DNA of 49,989 nt from Bacillota bacterium (lineage in GTDB: Bacteria; Bacillota; Sulfobacillia; JAJZYS01; JAJZLH01). Of the stretch, positions 17,716-26,590 are shown piece by piece. Location of the stretch: contig JAJZLH010000014.1 in assembly GCA_021803575.1 (NCBI GenBank), forward strand, positions 1-49,989. The letters run 5' to 3'. Positions within the stretch are counted from its first letter, which is position 1, and each line of letters starts with the position of its first letter. The translations under genes were made by a program, and so were the position numbers. The notes under the pieces were generated by a model that did not search any database, was not told the origin of the DNA, and saw only the letters and a list, made by a program, of their open reading frames with translations.

Positions 17716-19137
17716 TCAGATGTCGTAGTAGAGGTGAAACTCGTAGGGGGTGGGGCGCAGTGCGACTGGATGCACCTCGTGCTCCAGCTTGTAGGCGATC
17801 CAGGCCTCGATCAGGTCCCGGCTGAACACGTCGCCCTCAAGCAGGAAGGCGTGATCCTTCTCCAGCTCGGCCAGCGCCTCAGGCAGGGTGGCCGGCACCG
17901 AACGGATCTTCCTGCGCTCCCGGTCGCTGAGGTGGTAGATGTTCTTGTCGAGCGGTCCCATGCCCAGCTTGCGCGGGTCGATGCGATGGCGGATGCCGTC
18001 CAGGCCGGCCATCAGCATGGCGGCGAAGGCCAGATACGGGTTGCCGGTAGAGTCCGGCGTGCGGAACTCGATGCGGCTGGTCTTGGCGGTGACGGCCGAG
18101 ATCGGGATCCTGACCGCCGCCGACCGGTTGCCCTGGGCGAAGACCAGGTCGGTCGGCGCCTCGTAGCCGGGCACCAGGCGGCGGAAGGAGTTGGTGGAGG
18201 CGTTGCACAGGCCGACCAGGGCCGGGGCGTGGCGGAGGATGCCGCCGATGTAGTAGAGTGCCAACTCGCTCACCCGGCCGTATCCGGCCTCATCGAAGAA
18301 GAGCGGGCGGTCGCCTTTCCACAGCGACTGGTGGGTGTGCATGCCGGAGCCGTTGTCACCGAACAAGGGCTTCGGCATGAAGGTGGCCGTGCGCCCGTTC
18401 TCGATCGCCGTGTTCTTCACCACGTACTTGAAGGCGAGCACGTTGTCGGCGGTGCGCAGGAGGGTATCATGGCCGAACCCGATCTCTCCCTGGCCGGCGG
18501 TCGCCACCTCGTGGTGGTGGCGCTCCACCCTCAGGCCGATCGACTCGAGATGGAGCACCATCTCGCTGCGCAGGTCGCTCAGGGCATCGAGCGGCGGCAC
18601 CGGCGCGTACCCCTCCTTGGCCCGGATCCGGTAGCCGGGCCGGCTGCCCGCCTCGCTGCCCGACCACTCCGACTCCTCGCCATCCACCGTGAAGAAACTG
18701 GTGTGCGGCTGGTTATCAAAGCGCACGTCGTCGAACACGAAGAACTCCAGCTCCGGCCCGAAGTAGGCACGGTCGGCGATGCCAGACGCCTGGAGGAAGG
18801 CCTCGGCCCGTCTGGCGACGCCTCTGGGGTCGCGGCTGTAGGGGCGGAGCGCCGGATCCAGTACGTCCGCCACCAGCGAGAGGGTGCTGTGGGCGGAGAA
18901 GGGGTCGACGAAAGCGGTCTCGGGGTCGGGCATCAGGATCATGTCCGACTCCTCGATCTGGCGAAAGCCCCTCAGCGACGAGCCGTCGAAGGGCAGCCCG
19001 GCCTTGAAGGAGCCGGCGTCCAGCTCGCGGGCGGGCAGGGTGACGTGGTGCCAGGAACCCGGCAGGTCGGTAAACTTGAGATCCACAAAGGCGATCTTAT
19101 CCTTGGCAATCAGCTCCAGCACCTCGGACGCCTTCAC
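17716..19137 (-). CDS. glnA: Glutamine synthetase type I
   Basis: FVDLKFTDLPGSWHHVTLPA...LPFDGSSLRGFRQIEESDMILMPD...GSGMHTHQSLW...PGYEAPTDLVFA...RIEFRTPDSTGNPYLAFAAMLMAG. Confidence 0.97.
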   Translation of the reverse strand: MKASEVLELIAKDKIAFVDLKFTDLPGSWHHVTLPARELDAGSFKAGLPFDGSSLRGFRQIEESDMILMPDPETAFVDPFSAHSTLSLVADVLDPALRPYSRDPRGVARRAEAFLQASGIADRAYFGPELEFFVFDDVRFDNQPHTSFFTVDGEESEWSGSEAGSRPGYRIRAKEGYAPVPPLDALSDLRSEMVLHLESIGLRVERHHHEVATAGQGEIGFGHDTLLRTADNVLAFKYVVKNTAIENGRTATFMPKPLFGDNGSGMHTHQSLWKGDRPLFFDEAGYGRVSELALYYIGGILRHAPALVGLCNASTNSFRRLVPGYEAPTDLVFAQGNRSAAVRIPISAVTAKTSRIEFRTPDSTGNPYLAFAAMLMAGLDGIRHRIDPRKLGMGPLDKNIYHLSDRERRKIRSVPATLPEALAELEKDHAFLLEGDVFSRDLIEAWIAYKLEHEVHPVALRPTPYEFHLYYDI

Positions 19138-19478
19138 TGCTCGTCCTCCTCTTGTTCATGCAGGGCCACCAGACGCTCCATCTCTGCCCGGTCCAAAACT
19201 GGGTACAGGCTGGTCGGCACGCTGGCCGCGCCGGCAAAGCGGGGCTCCGCCTCCTCGCTGGCGTCAGCCGCCATCAGCTGGCGGACGCCGCCCAGCCCGA
19301 CCCCGGCGTGCACCAGGTCCCGGATCTGGATCAGCCGGCGGATGTCCTCCGGCCGGTACAGGCGCTGGCCGCCGCCGGACCGCCCCGGCATGACCAGGCC
19401 CAGCGCCTCGTAGTGGCGGATCTGGCGGGCGCTGAGTCCGGTCCGCTCCATCGCCACCCGAATCGGAAACGATGCCAC
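19134..19478 (-). CDS. glnR: MerR-family nitrogen regulator, GlnR-like
   Basis: MerR HTH (LSARQIRHYEALGLVMPGRSGGGQRLYRPEDIRRLIQIRDLVHAGVGLGGVRQLM) directly upstream of glnA; GGGGAGGTGA before GTG 19478. Confidence 0.85.
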   Translation of the reverse strand: MASFPIRVAMERTGLSARQIRHYEALGLVMPGRSGGGQRLYRPEDIRRLIQIRDLVHAGVGLGGVRQLMAADASEEAEPRFAGAASVPTSLYPVLDRAEMERLVALHEQEEDEQ

Positions 19479-19532
19479 CCCGTCACCTCCCCGCATCAGA
19501 CTAGGGAAGATCGGCGGGGTCTGTCAACATCA

Positions 19533-19549
19533 TGTCAGCTATTTTTACA
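19533..19549. promoter_or_regulatory. GlnR/TnrA box upstream of glnR-glnA
   Basis: TGTCA-GCTATTT-TTACA matches TGTNAN7TNACA exactly; a minus-strand TTGACA lies at 19527-19522. Confidence 0.8.
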
Positions 19550-19563
19550 TATCTTGGACGGTA

Positions 19564-19591
19564 CCTAACATGACCCGTCGGTCATGTCAGG
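19564..19591. repeat. Imperfect 12-bp inverted repeat
   Basis: CCTaACATGACC-cgtc-GGTCATGTcAGG between the phoU stop and the GlnR box; 11 of 12 positions paired. Confidence 0.6.
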
Positions 19592-19606
19592 TTTCTCTTA
19601 GCGCAC

Positions 19607-20269
19607 TCAGGCGTTGAGGTCGACCCGTTCCCCCGTCACCATGTACACGATCCACTCCCCGAAGTTGGTGGCGTGATCGCCCACCCGCTCCAGGTACTGG
19701 GCCACCAGGAGCAGGTAGGCGCCCTGGCGGGTCTTGTCCGGGCTCTCGATCATCTCGGCCAAGAGGTCGCGGAACACCCGGGAGTAGAGATGGTCGACTT
19801 GGTCGTCCAGCCCGATCATCTCCCGGGCCAGGGCCGGATCCCGCCGCACGTAGGCGCTGAGGCACTCCCGGATCATCCGCCGCACCACCGCCGCCATCTC
19901 CGGAATGTCGACCAGCGGTTTGATCAGGGGTTCGGCGTCCAGTCGCACCGCCACCTTGGCGATGTCAACGGCGTGGTCACCGATGCGTTCGATGTCGGTG
20001 ACCAGCTTCAGGGCGGTGCCGAGGATGCGCAGGTCGCTGGCCAGCGGCTGGTGGAGGGCGATCAGGGTGAGACAGGTCTGCTCGATCGCAATCTCCATGC
20101 GATCCAGCTCGTCGTCTCCGGCGATCACTCGCTGAGCCCTCTCCAGGTCGCCAGAGGCCAGGGCCGCCACAGCATCGCCCAAAGCCTGTTCTACGATTGT
20201 CCCCATCTTCAGGACGTCCTGCTGCAGGGACTCCAGCTGGTCGTGGAACGGAGACGGCCGCAGGGACAT
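19607..20269 (-). CDS. phoU: Phosphate signalling complex protein PhoU
   Basis: ATG 20269: MSLRPSPFHDQLESLQQDVLKMGTIVEQAL...RIGDHAVDIAKVA...YLERVGDHATNFGEWIVYMVTGE. Confidence 0.93.
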   Translation of the reverse strand: MSLRPSPFHDQLESLQQDVLKMGTIVEQALGDAVAALASGDLERAQRVIAGDDELDRMEIAIEQTCLTLIALHQPLASDLRILGTALKLVTDIERIGDHAVDIAKVAVRLDAEPLIKPLVDIPEMAAVVRRMIRECLSAYVRRDPALAREMIGLDDQVDHLYSRVFRDLLAEMIESPDKTRQGAYLLLVAQYLERVGDHATNFGEWIVYMVTGERVDLNA

Positions 20270-20280
20270 GACCCTTCCCC

Positions 20281-21084
20281 CTATCCGAATCGCCCGGTCA
20301 GATAGTCCTCGGTGCGCCGGTCCTTGGGCGCCGTGAACAGGTCGGAGGTGGTGCCCGCCTCCACCAGCTCTCCGGCCAGGAAGAAGGCGGCGTGCTGGGA
20401 GACCCTGGAGGCCTGCTGCAGGTTGTGGGTGACGATCACAATCGTGTACTGGGACTTCAACTGGTGCACCAGTTCCTCGATGCGGGCGGTGGCGATCGGA
20501 TCGAGCGCGGAGGCCGGCTCGTCCATCAAGAGGATCTCGGGGCCGACCGCCAGCGCCCTGGCGATGCACAGCCGCTGCTGCTGGCCTCCGGACAGGATGT
20601 AGGCAGACCGGTGCAGCTTGTCTTTCACCTCGTCCCACAGGGCTGCCTGGCGCAGGCTCTGCTCCACCAGGTCGCGCAGCTCGGCCGGATTCTTCTGGCC
20701 GTGGATGCGCGGGCCGTAGGCGACATTCTCGAAGATGGAGCGCGGGAAGGGGTTCGGCTTCTGGAACACCATGCCCACCCGCTTGCGCAGGCTGGCCACG
20801 TCCATCGTGCCGTAGACGTCGACGCCGTCCAGGAGCACCTGGCCCTCCACCCGGGCGCCTGGAATCATGTCGTTCATGCGGTTGATAGTGCGCAGGAACG
20901 ACGACTTGCCACAGCCGGAGGGCCCGACCAGGGCGGTGACCAGCCCAGACATCACCTGGAGGTTGATGTTGCGCAGCGCCTGCACCTGACCGTAGAAGAG
21001 GTTCAGCTGGCGGACCTCAATGCGCAGCGTCTCCTCCGCCAAGGGCTGTCCTCCTTCAGGCCGGGCCGGCTCACTTGGTATCAT
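20281..21084 (-). CDS. pstB: Phosphate ABC transporter ATP-binding protein PstB
   Basis: [16 protein letters not shown]...[28 protein letters not shown]...[24 protein letters not shown]...[16 protein letters not shown]. Confidence 0.96.
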   Translation of the reverse strand: MIPSEPARPEGGQPLAEETLRIEVRQLNLFYGQVQALRNINLQVMSGLVTALVGPSGCGKSSFLRTINRMNDMIPGARVEGQVLLDGVDVYGTMDVASLRKRVGMVFQKPNPFPRSIFENVAYGPRIHGQKNPAELRDLVEQSLRQAALWDEVKDKLHRSAYILSGGQQQRLCIARALAVGPEILLMDEPASALDPIATARIEELVHQLKSQYTIVIVTHNLQQASRVSQHAAFFLAGELVEAGTTSDLFTAPKDRRTEDYLTGRFG

Positions 21085-21144
21085 GACCACTCGCCGCCGG
21101 GGCGACAAGGCACGGGCCGCCCCGCCGTCTTAAGCTTTGGTGAA

Positions 21145-22431
21145 TCATGGGCCGTGGCCGGCCGGCGACTCGAGACTCTCCGCCGCCGCCTGCGGCAGGT
21201 GCAGGCTGAGCGTGGTGCCGACGCCGCTTACGCTTTTTGCCTCCAGGTGCGCCCCCACCGCCTCCGCCAGGTGATGGGCGATGGCTAGCCCCAGACCGGT
21301 GCCGCCGGAGGCCCGGCTGCGGGCCCTGTCCACCCGGTAGAAGCGGTCGAAGATGTGCGGCAGGTCCTCGGCGGCGATGCCGCGGCCGGTGTCCTCCACC
21401 GTCACCACCACCTCCTGATCGGCCGCCCGGGCGCCCAGCGTCACGGTGCCTCCGGGTGCCGTGTACTTCTGGGCGTTGTCCAGGCAGTTGAGCAGGATCT
21501 CCTGCAGGAAGGAGGGGTCGCTGGCCAGAGTCTGGCCGCTCTCAGCCCGGCAGATCAGGGTGATCTGCCGGCTGGCGAAGAGGGGCGCCAGCGACTCGGC
21601 GATCTCCTGGACCAGCTGGTCGATGTCCACCGGCGCAAGGCGGGGCGGCCGCCTCTTGCCTTCCAGGCTGGCCAGGTCCAGCATGCTGTCCACCATGTCC
21701 CCCATCCGGCCCACCTCGCGCATCGCCACCTCCAGGAAGCGCTGGCGCTCTTCTGGGCTGATCGAGTCGTCGAGGGCGGTCTCCAGGTAGCCGCCAATGG
21801 CGGTGAGCGGTGTCCTCAGCTCGTGCGAGAGGTTGGCCACCAGTTCCTGGCCCGCCTGTTTGAGCTGGTAGAGCTCCGTCACGTCGCGCAGGACGAGGGC
21901 GGCGCCTTGGCCATAGGGGATGAGGCGCACCGTCAACTGGCCGCCGTCGGCCGCCTCCAGCTCCACCTGCCGCTCAGTGCCGTCTGCCAGGGCCAGGGCT
22001 CCCTCCGCCGGCAGCATGCCGGACACCGCCAATAGCGGCAGGCCGAGCACGGCGGTGGGCAGCACGCCGAGCAGCGCGGCGGCCCGGGGCGTGATGGCCG
22101 TGATGCGGCGACGGCCGTCCACCAGCACCACGCCCAGGTCCAACTGGCTGAGCAGCCCGGCCTGGGCCTGGACCTGGGCGCGCAGCTCGAGCAGGTCGGC
22201 CTCCAGGTTGTCCAGGTCTCCCGCCCCGCCCGTGATCCGCTCCAGGCGGCGGGAGACCTGGCTGGCCTCGAGCAGCGCCGCCTCCTGGTCCTGGCTCACC
22301 TTGACCAGATAGCCAGTGGGCAGGGCAGCGCCGAGCAGCATGCCGATGGCCAGCCCGCTCTCACCGAAGCCAATCCCGACGAGGCCTCCCACCACCGCGC
22401 CCACCAGCGGCATCCAGGCCCATGCCTTCAC
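21145..22431 (-). CDS. Sensor histidine kinase, PhoR-like
   Basis: N-terminal TMs, PAS-like region, H-box ANLSHELRTPLTAIGGYLE, HATPase boxes DNAQKYTAPGG / DTGRGIAAEDLPHIFDRFYRVD / GTGLGLAI. Confidence 0.93.
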   Translation of the reverse strand: MKAWAWMPLVGAVVGGLVGIGFGESGLAIGMLLGAALPTGYLVKVSQDQEAALLEASQVSRRLERITGGAGDLDNLEADLLELRAQVQAQAGLLSQLDLGVVLVDGRRRITAITPRAAALLGVLPTAVLGLPLLAVSGMLPAEGALALADGTERQVELEAADGGQLTVRLIPYGQGAALVLRDVTELYQLKQAGQELVANLSHELRTPLTAIGGYLETALDDSISPEERQRFLEVAMREVGRMGDMVDSMLDLASLEGKRRPPRLAPVDIDQLVQEIAESLAPLFASRQITLICRAESGQTLASDPSFLQEILLNCLDNAQKYTAPGGTVTLGARAADQEVVVTVEDTGRGIAAEDLPHIFDRFYRVDRARSRASGGTGLGLAIAHHLAEAVGAHLEAKSVSGVGTTLSLHLPQAAAESLESPAGHGP

Positions 22432-23132
22432 GGCTCTTCCCCGACCAGCCGGTAGCCGGCGCCGCGCACCGTCTCGATCACCAGGGCAGCCCCGTCGCCC
22501 AGCTTCTCCCTGAGGTGGTGGATGTGGACGTCCACCGTCCGGCTGTCCCCGAAGAAGTCATAGCCCCACACCTCCTGCAAGAGGAAGCGCCGGCTCAGCA
22601 CGCGGCCGGGGTGTTCCAAGAGGCAGCGCAGGAGTGAGAATTCGGTCAGGGTCAGGGTGACGGCCTGGCCTGAAACCGTCACGCGCTGGGCCGGCCGATC
22701 CATCACCAGCTGGCCCATGCGCAAGAGTTCATCGTCCGGGGCGGTGCGCCGGAGCAATGCCCGCACCCTCGCCACCAGCTCTCTGGGCGAGAACGGCTTC
22801 ACCATGTAGTCGTCGGCGCCCAGATCCAATCCGCTCACCCGGTCGGCCTCCTCGCCCTTGGCCGTGAGCATCAGGATGGGTGTCATCGCCTGGCGCCGGA
22901 TGGCCCGGCAGACGGCCAGGCCGTCCATCTCCGGCAGCATCAGGTCGAGCAGGACCAGATCCGGCCGCTCCCGCTGCCAGGTGGCGACGGCGCTGAGGCC
23001 ATCCTCTGCCTCCAGCACGGTGAAGCCCTCCCGGCTGAGGTGAAAGGCGATCAGGTCGCGAATCGCCGCCTCGTCCTCCACCACCAGCACGACGCGGCCA
23101 GCGGCTGGGGCCGCGTTCTTCGGCTCAGTCAC
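22428..23132 (-). CDS. OmpR-family response regulator, PhoP-like
   Basis: VVEDEAAIRDLI...DLVLLDLMLPEMDGL...DYMVKPFSPRELVARVRALLRR...winged helix TVDVHIHHLREKLGD. Confidence 0.94.
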   Translation of the reverse strand: MTEPKNAAPAAGRVVLVVEDEAAIRDLIAFHLSREGFTVLEAEDGLSAVATWQRERPDLVLLDLMLPEMDGLAVCRAIRRQAMTPILMLTAKGEEADRVSGLDLGADDYMVKPFSPRELVARVRALLRRTAPDDELLRMGQLVMDRPAQRVTVSGQAVTLTLTEFSLLRCLLEHPGRVLSRRFLLQEVWGYDFFGDSRTVDVHIHHLREKLGDGAALVIETVRGAGYRLVGEEP

Positions 23133-23991
23133 CGAGCGGGCTCCCGGCGGCCTCTGCCGGCACCACCCGGCGCACCACCGCCACCACCGTCAGCACCTTC
23201 AGTGCGGTCATCTGCTCCACCACCGCCTCCACCCGCCGCCTCACCGACTCCAGCAGGGAGGGGATGTGGGTGCCGAACACCACCGTCAGCTCCAGGGTGA
23301 TGCGCACCCCCGGCTGCCAGCTCTCCACGCTGGCCCGGCGCACCGCGGCCACGCCTGGGATTTCGCTGGCCGCCCGGTTGGCGATCTCGGCCACCACCGT
23401 GTCGTCGACCGTGAATCGGCCGAGGTAGCTCCAGGTGGGGCGCACCACCGACTTCTCGATGATCATCGGCTCCCGGCTCTGCGGCGCCTTGTTGTTGCGC
23501 AGGATGAACTGGAGCGGGTCCACCATGTAGCCGGAGAAGGTCTTCCGCACCTCGACGGTGGGGGCCGGGATGACGTGGCGGCCGTGCTGGGTGCGCATCT
23601 GGCGGGCGAGCCGGATCTGCGCCGAGTTGGCCAGCTGCTCGATCTGGATCCACTCCTCCGGCTCGGGCAGCTCCAGGGTGGCGCAGATCCGGCTCACCAT
23701 CTGGCGGGAGGTGCCCAGCACCAGGAGGTGGTGGACCCCGTGCCGGCTGATCGTCTCCCGCACCTCGCGGGCATGCCCGGCATCGGTGAAGATGGCGCGA
23801 CGGATGGCCTGGATCTTGGAGGTGGCCCGCTTGGCCGACTGCCCGGCCAGGATTTTGCCGTCTTTGATCAGGAGCCCGTCGTCAATGATCGCCTCGTAGC
23901 CGCGCTCCATGGCCACCAGGCTGGCCCGGTGGCTCTTGCCTGTGCCGCTCGAGCCGACCAGGCCCAGCACCCGCATCCCGATCGCCCCCAC
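23125..23991 (-). CDS. P-loop NTPase with C-terminal Asp23/Gls24-like domain
   Basis: N-terminal Walker A LGLVGSSGTGKS; C-terminal GRFTVDDTVVAEIANRAASEIPGVAAVRR...GVRITLELTVVFGTHIPSLLESVRRRVEAVVEQMTALKVLTVVAVVRRVV resembles Asp23. Confidence 0.8.
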   Translation of the reverse strand: MGAIGMRVLGLVGSSGTGKSHRASLVAMERGYEAIIDDGLLIKDGKILAGQSAKRATSKIQAIRRAIFTDAGHAREVRETISRHGVHHLLVLGTSRQMVSRICATLELPEPEEWIQIEQLANSAQIRLARQMRTQHGRHVIPAPTVEVRKTFSGYMVDPLQFILRNNKAPQSREPMIIEKSVVRPTWSYLGRFTVDDTVVAEIANRAASEIPGVAAVRRASVESWQPGVRITLELTVVFGTHIPSLLESVRRRVEAVVEQMTALKVLTVVAVVRRVVPAEAAGSPLGD

Positions 23992-24023
23992 TCAGCTGCC
24001 CGCCGCCATGGCGCCGTCCACAC

Positions 24024-24368
24024 TCAGGCGATGGGCCGCACTGGCCCGGCCTCCTCCGGAGGCGGCACCGGCAGCAGTTCGTCGTGGATGAAGCCGATGC
24101 GGTGGGGACGGTCTTGGTGGGCGGGGATGCCGTCGTCGAAGGCCAGCACGTATTCGATATCGGCATAGGGGACGGCCAGCCTGGCCTTCCCCACCTGGGT
24201 GGCACCGGTCTTCAGGTTGACCTCGGGAATCTGCACGTCCAGCCACAGTCCCACCGGCGTCATCTCCAGAGCGGCCAGGTAGGTGAACTTGCGGCGGAGG
24301 TCGATGCCATGGCGGGCGTAGGGCCGTGGCTGGCGGTAGTTCTTGAAGTGCACCTCGAACAGCTCCAT
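24024..24368 (-). CDS. Hypothetical protein
   Basis: 114-aa ORF with coding-like composition between flanking genes of the same strand; family not recognised. Confidence 0.6.
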   Translation of the reverse strand: MELFEVHFKNYRQPRPYARHGIDLRRKFTYLAALEMTPVGLWLDVQIPEVNLKTGATQVGKARLAVPYADIEYVLAFDDGIPAHQDRPHRIGFIHDELLPVPPPEEAGPVRPIA

Positions 24369-24423
24369 GGTCTCACCTCCCTCCCACCCTTCGACGGCTT
24401 CTGCCGTCTCCCTGTGCTGCCTC

Positions 24424-25308
24424 TCACGGCTCAGAAGCGAGTTGCAAGAAGGCTTCGGCCGTTTCTGTGAGCGTGCGGTCGGCCCATAGCAACACGATCG
24501 GACGCACCAGGCGCACCCCTTTGAGCCGGATGCCGACCAGGTCGCCCCCGGCCTGGCCCAGCACGCTGGCCGACACGAAGCCAGGCTGCCCGGTGGCCCG
24601 GATCAGGGCCAGCTGGGCAAGCGCGGAGCCGGCCTCCGCCACCACCCGCCAGAGTGACAGGTCCACACCTGCCGCCACCAGCTGCTCGTCAACCATCCGC
24701 CTGGTGCCAGAGCCGGGCTCGCGCACCACCACAGACGCCCGCTCGAGCTGGCCGAGCGCCACCTCCCTGAGACCGGCCCAGGGGTGATCCGCCACCACCG
24801 CCAAGAGCGTCTCCTCCTCGGCCAGCTGGCGGTGGCGCAGGCCGCTCCGCTCCGGCCGGCGGCCGGACAGCCCCACCATCGCCTGGCCGCCAGCCAGCTC
24901 CTCCTCCACCGACCGGGAGTCGCCGACACTGAGCCGGACCCGGACCTCCGGGTAACGCCCGAGCAGCCGGCCGATCAGGCGCGGTCCGAGGCCGCTGGCG
25001 GGAGCGCTGCTGGTGGCGATGTGCAGCTCGCCGCCCAGCGTGCGCCCGGCGCTGAGCTGGCGCTCCATCTGGCGGCGCGCCTCGGCGGCGGCCTGGCGGA
25101 ACGCCAGCGCCGCCTCCCCGTCCCGGCTCGCCCTCACCCCGTTCTCGGTGCGCTCCAAGAGTCGGGCGCCCAGTTCGGCCTCCAGCCGCTTCAGGCGGCG
25201 GCTGGCCGTCGGCTGGCTGAAGCCGAGGCGGCGGGCGGCGGCGCTGAGACTGCCCAGGCGCACCGCCTCGGCCAAAAGGTCCAGGTCGAAGAGGTCCAGC
25301 TCACTCAC
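24424..25308 (-). CDS. LysR-family transcriptional regulator
   Basis: DLLAEAVRLGSLSAAARRLGFSQPTASRRLKRLEAELGARLLERTENGVRAS; divergent from the permease. Confidence 0.92.
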   Translation of the reverse strand: MSELDLFDLDLLAEAVRLGSLSAAARRLGFSQPTASRRLKRLEAELGARLLERTENGVRASRDGEAALAFRQAAAEARRQMERQLSAGRTLGGELHIATSSAPASGLGPRLIGRLLGRYPEVRVRLSVGDSRSVEEELAGGQAMVGLSGRRPERSGLRHRQLAEEETLLAVVADHPWAGLREVALGQLERASVVVREPGSGTRRMVDEQLVAAGVDLSLWRVVAEAGSALAQLALIRATGQPGFVSASVLGQAGGDLVGIRLKGVRLVRPIVLLWADRTLTETAEAFLQLASEP

Positions 25309-25363
25309 CCCCTAGATATTCAGTTTTTGCATGACTAGTTGTATTCCTGCTTCATAATTTGTA

Positions 25364-26482
25364 GTGTCGGGGGGCAATCGGTTTTCCGGAAAGGATGTTG
25401 CGCCGGTGGCCACCGCGACCGTGAGCCGTCCCCAGGACCGCCTGACCCGTTGGGCAATCGTCATCTTCCTGTTGCTGGCGGTGGGCGGCCTGTTCTATGT
25501 CAAGTGGTCCCCCCTGTTCGGCAAGGCCCTGATCGCCGCCTCCAAGCACTCGATCGGAGCCTCCATCGTGTCCGGCACAGCGGCGGCGCCGCCTGCCTTC
25601 TCGCTGGCCGCCGCCTGGGACTATGCCCTGGCCTATGGCGCCGACATCTGGACCGCCATCGTGCTGGGCCTCCTGCTCGGTTCGGCCGTCCAGACCCTCT
25701 TGCCCCGCGACTGGCTGCTCAAGACACTGGGCAAGACCGGTGCCAAGAGCTCGACCCTGGCCGCTCTGGCCGCGGTCCCCTCCATGATGTGCACCTGCTG
25801 TTCGGCGCCGGTGGTGGTGGGGCTGCACCGGGCCAAGGCCTCGCCGGGAGCGGTGATGGCCTACTGGCTCGGCAATCCCGTCCTCAACCCGGCCACCATC
25901 GTGTTCATGGGCTTCGTGCTGGGCTGGAACTGGGCGCTGCTCCGGATCGGCGTCGGCATCGTGCTGGTGGCCGCCGCCGCCCTCATCGGCAACCGCTTTG
26001 CCACTCACGAGCTGGTCCCCCAGGCGGCGACCCAGGCTCCCCTCCAGGCCGTGGACAGCGACCAGGAGGCGCCGGCCAACCCCTTTCTGGCCTGGGCTCG
26101 CAACCTGTGGCGGCTGACGCTCGGCCTCATCCCGGAGTACGTCGTGATCGTGATGGTCCTGGGCGCCGCCCGGGCCCTCCTCTTCCCGGCCATGTCCCCG
26201 GCTTTGGGCGGCAGCCTCCTGCTCGCCCTCGGCCTGGCCATCGGCGGCACCTTGTTCGTCATCCCCACCGCCGGCGAGGTGCCGATCATCCAGACCCTCT
26301 TGTCGTACGGGCTGGGCGCCGGTGGCGCCGGCGCTCTCATGATCACCTTGCCGGCGGTCAGCCTGCCCTCGCTGGTCATGGTCGGCCGGGCCGTCCCGGC
26401 CCGTCTCCTGATCAGAATCGCCGTGCTGGTGGCTGTGACCGGCGTGATCACCGGACTGCTGGCGCTCGCCCTTCACATCTAG
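25364..26482 (+). CDS. Permease, DUF318/SO_0444-ArsP-like
   Basis: Polytopic; SMMCTCCSAPVVVGLHRAKASPGAVMAYWLGNPVLNPATIVFMGF; true start may lie slightly downstream. Confidence 0.85.
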   Translation: MSGGNRFSGKDVAPVATATVSRPQDRLTRWAIVIFLLLAVGGLFYVKWSPLFGKALIAASKHSIGASIVSGTAAAPPAFSLAAAWDYALAYGADIWTAIVLGLLLGSAVQTLLPRDWLLKTLGKTGAKSSTLAALAAVPSMMCTCCSAPVVVGLHRAKASPGAVMAYWLGNPVLNPATIVFMGFVLGWNWALLRIGVGIVLVAAAALIGNRFATHELVPQAATQAPLQAVDSDQEAPANPFLAWARNLWRLTLGLIPEYVVIVMVLGAARALLFPAMSPALGGSLLLALGLAIGGTLFVIPTAGEVPIIQTLLSYGLGAGGAGALMITLPAVSLPSLVMVGRAVPARLLIRIAVLVAVTGVITGLLALALHI

Positions 26483-26520
26483 CGTCGCTTCGGACTCTGG
26501 CACTGTGCCCCGCCGACGCT

Positions 26521-26544
26521 GCGGCCCATCCTCGGGTGGGCCGC
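26521..26544. terminator. GC-rich hairpin between convergent genes, no U-tract
   Basis: GCGGCCCA-tcctcggg-TGGGCCGC. Confidence 0.45.
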
Positions 26545-26590
26545 CCGCCGCGCTGTGGAGTCGATCCAGGCCAGACTCAGCCGGTGAGCC

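Noticed and set aside
17734-19413. 559-aa plus-strand ORF antisense to glnA-glnR
   Set aside because: Antisense of strongly conserved glnA/glnR; long open antisense frames are expected in high-GC coding DNA.
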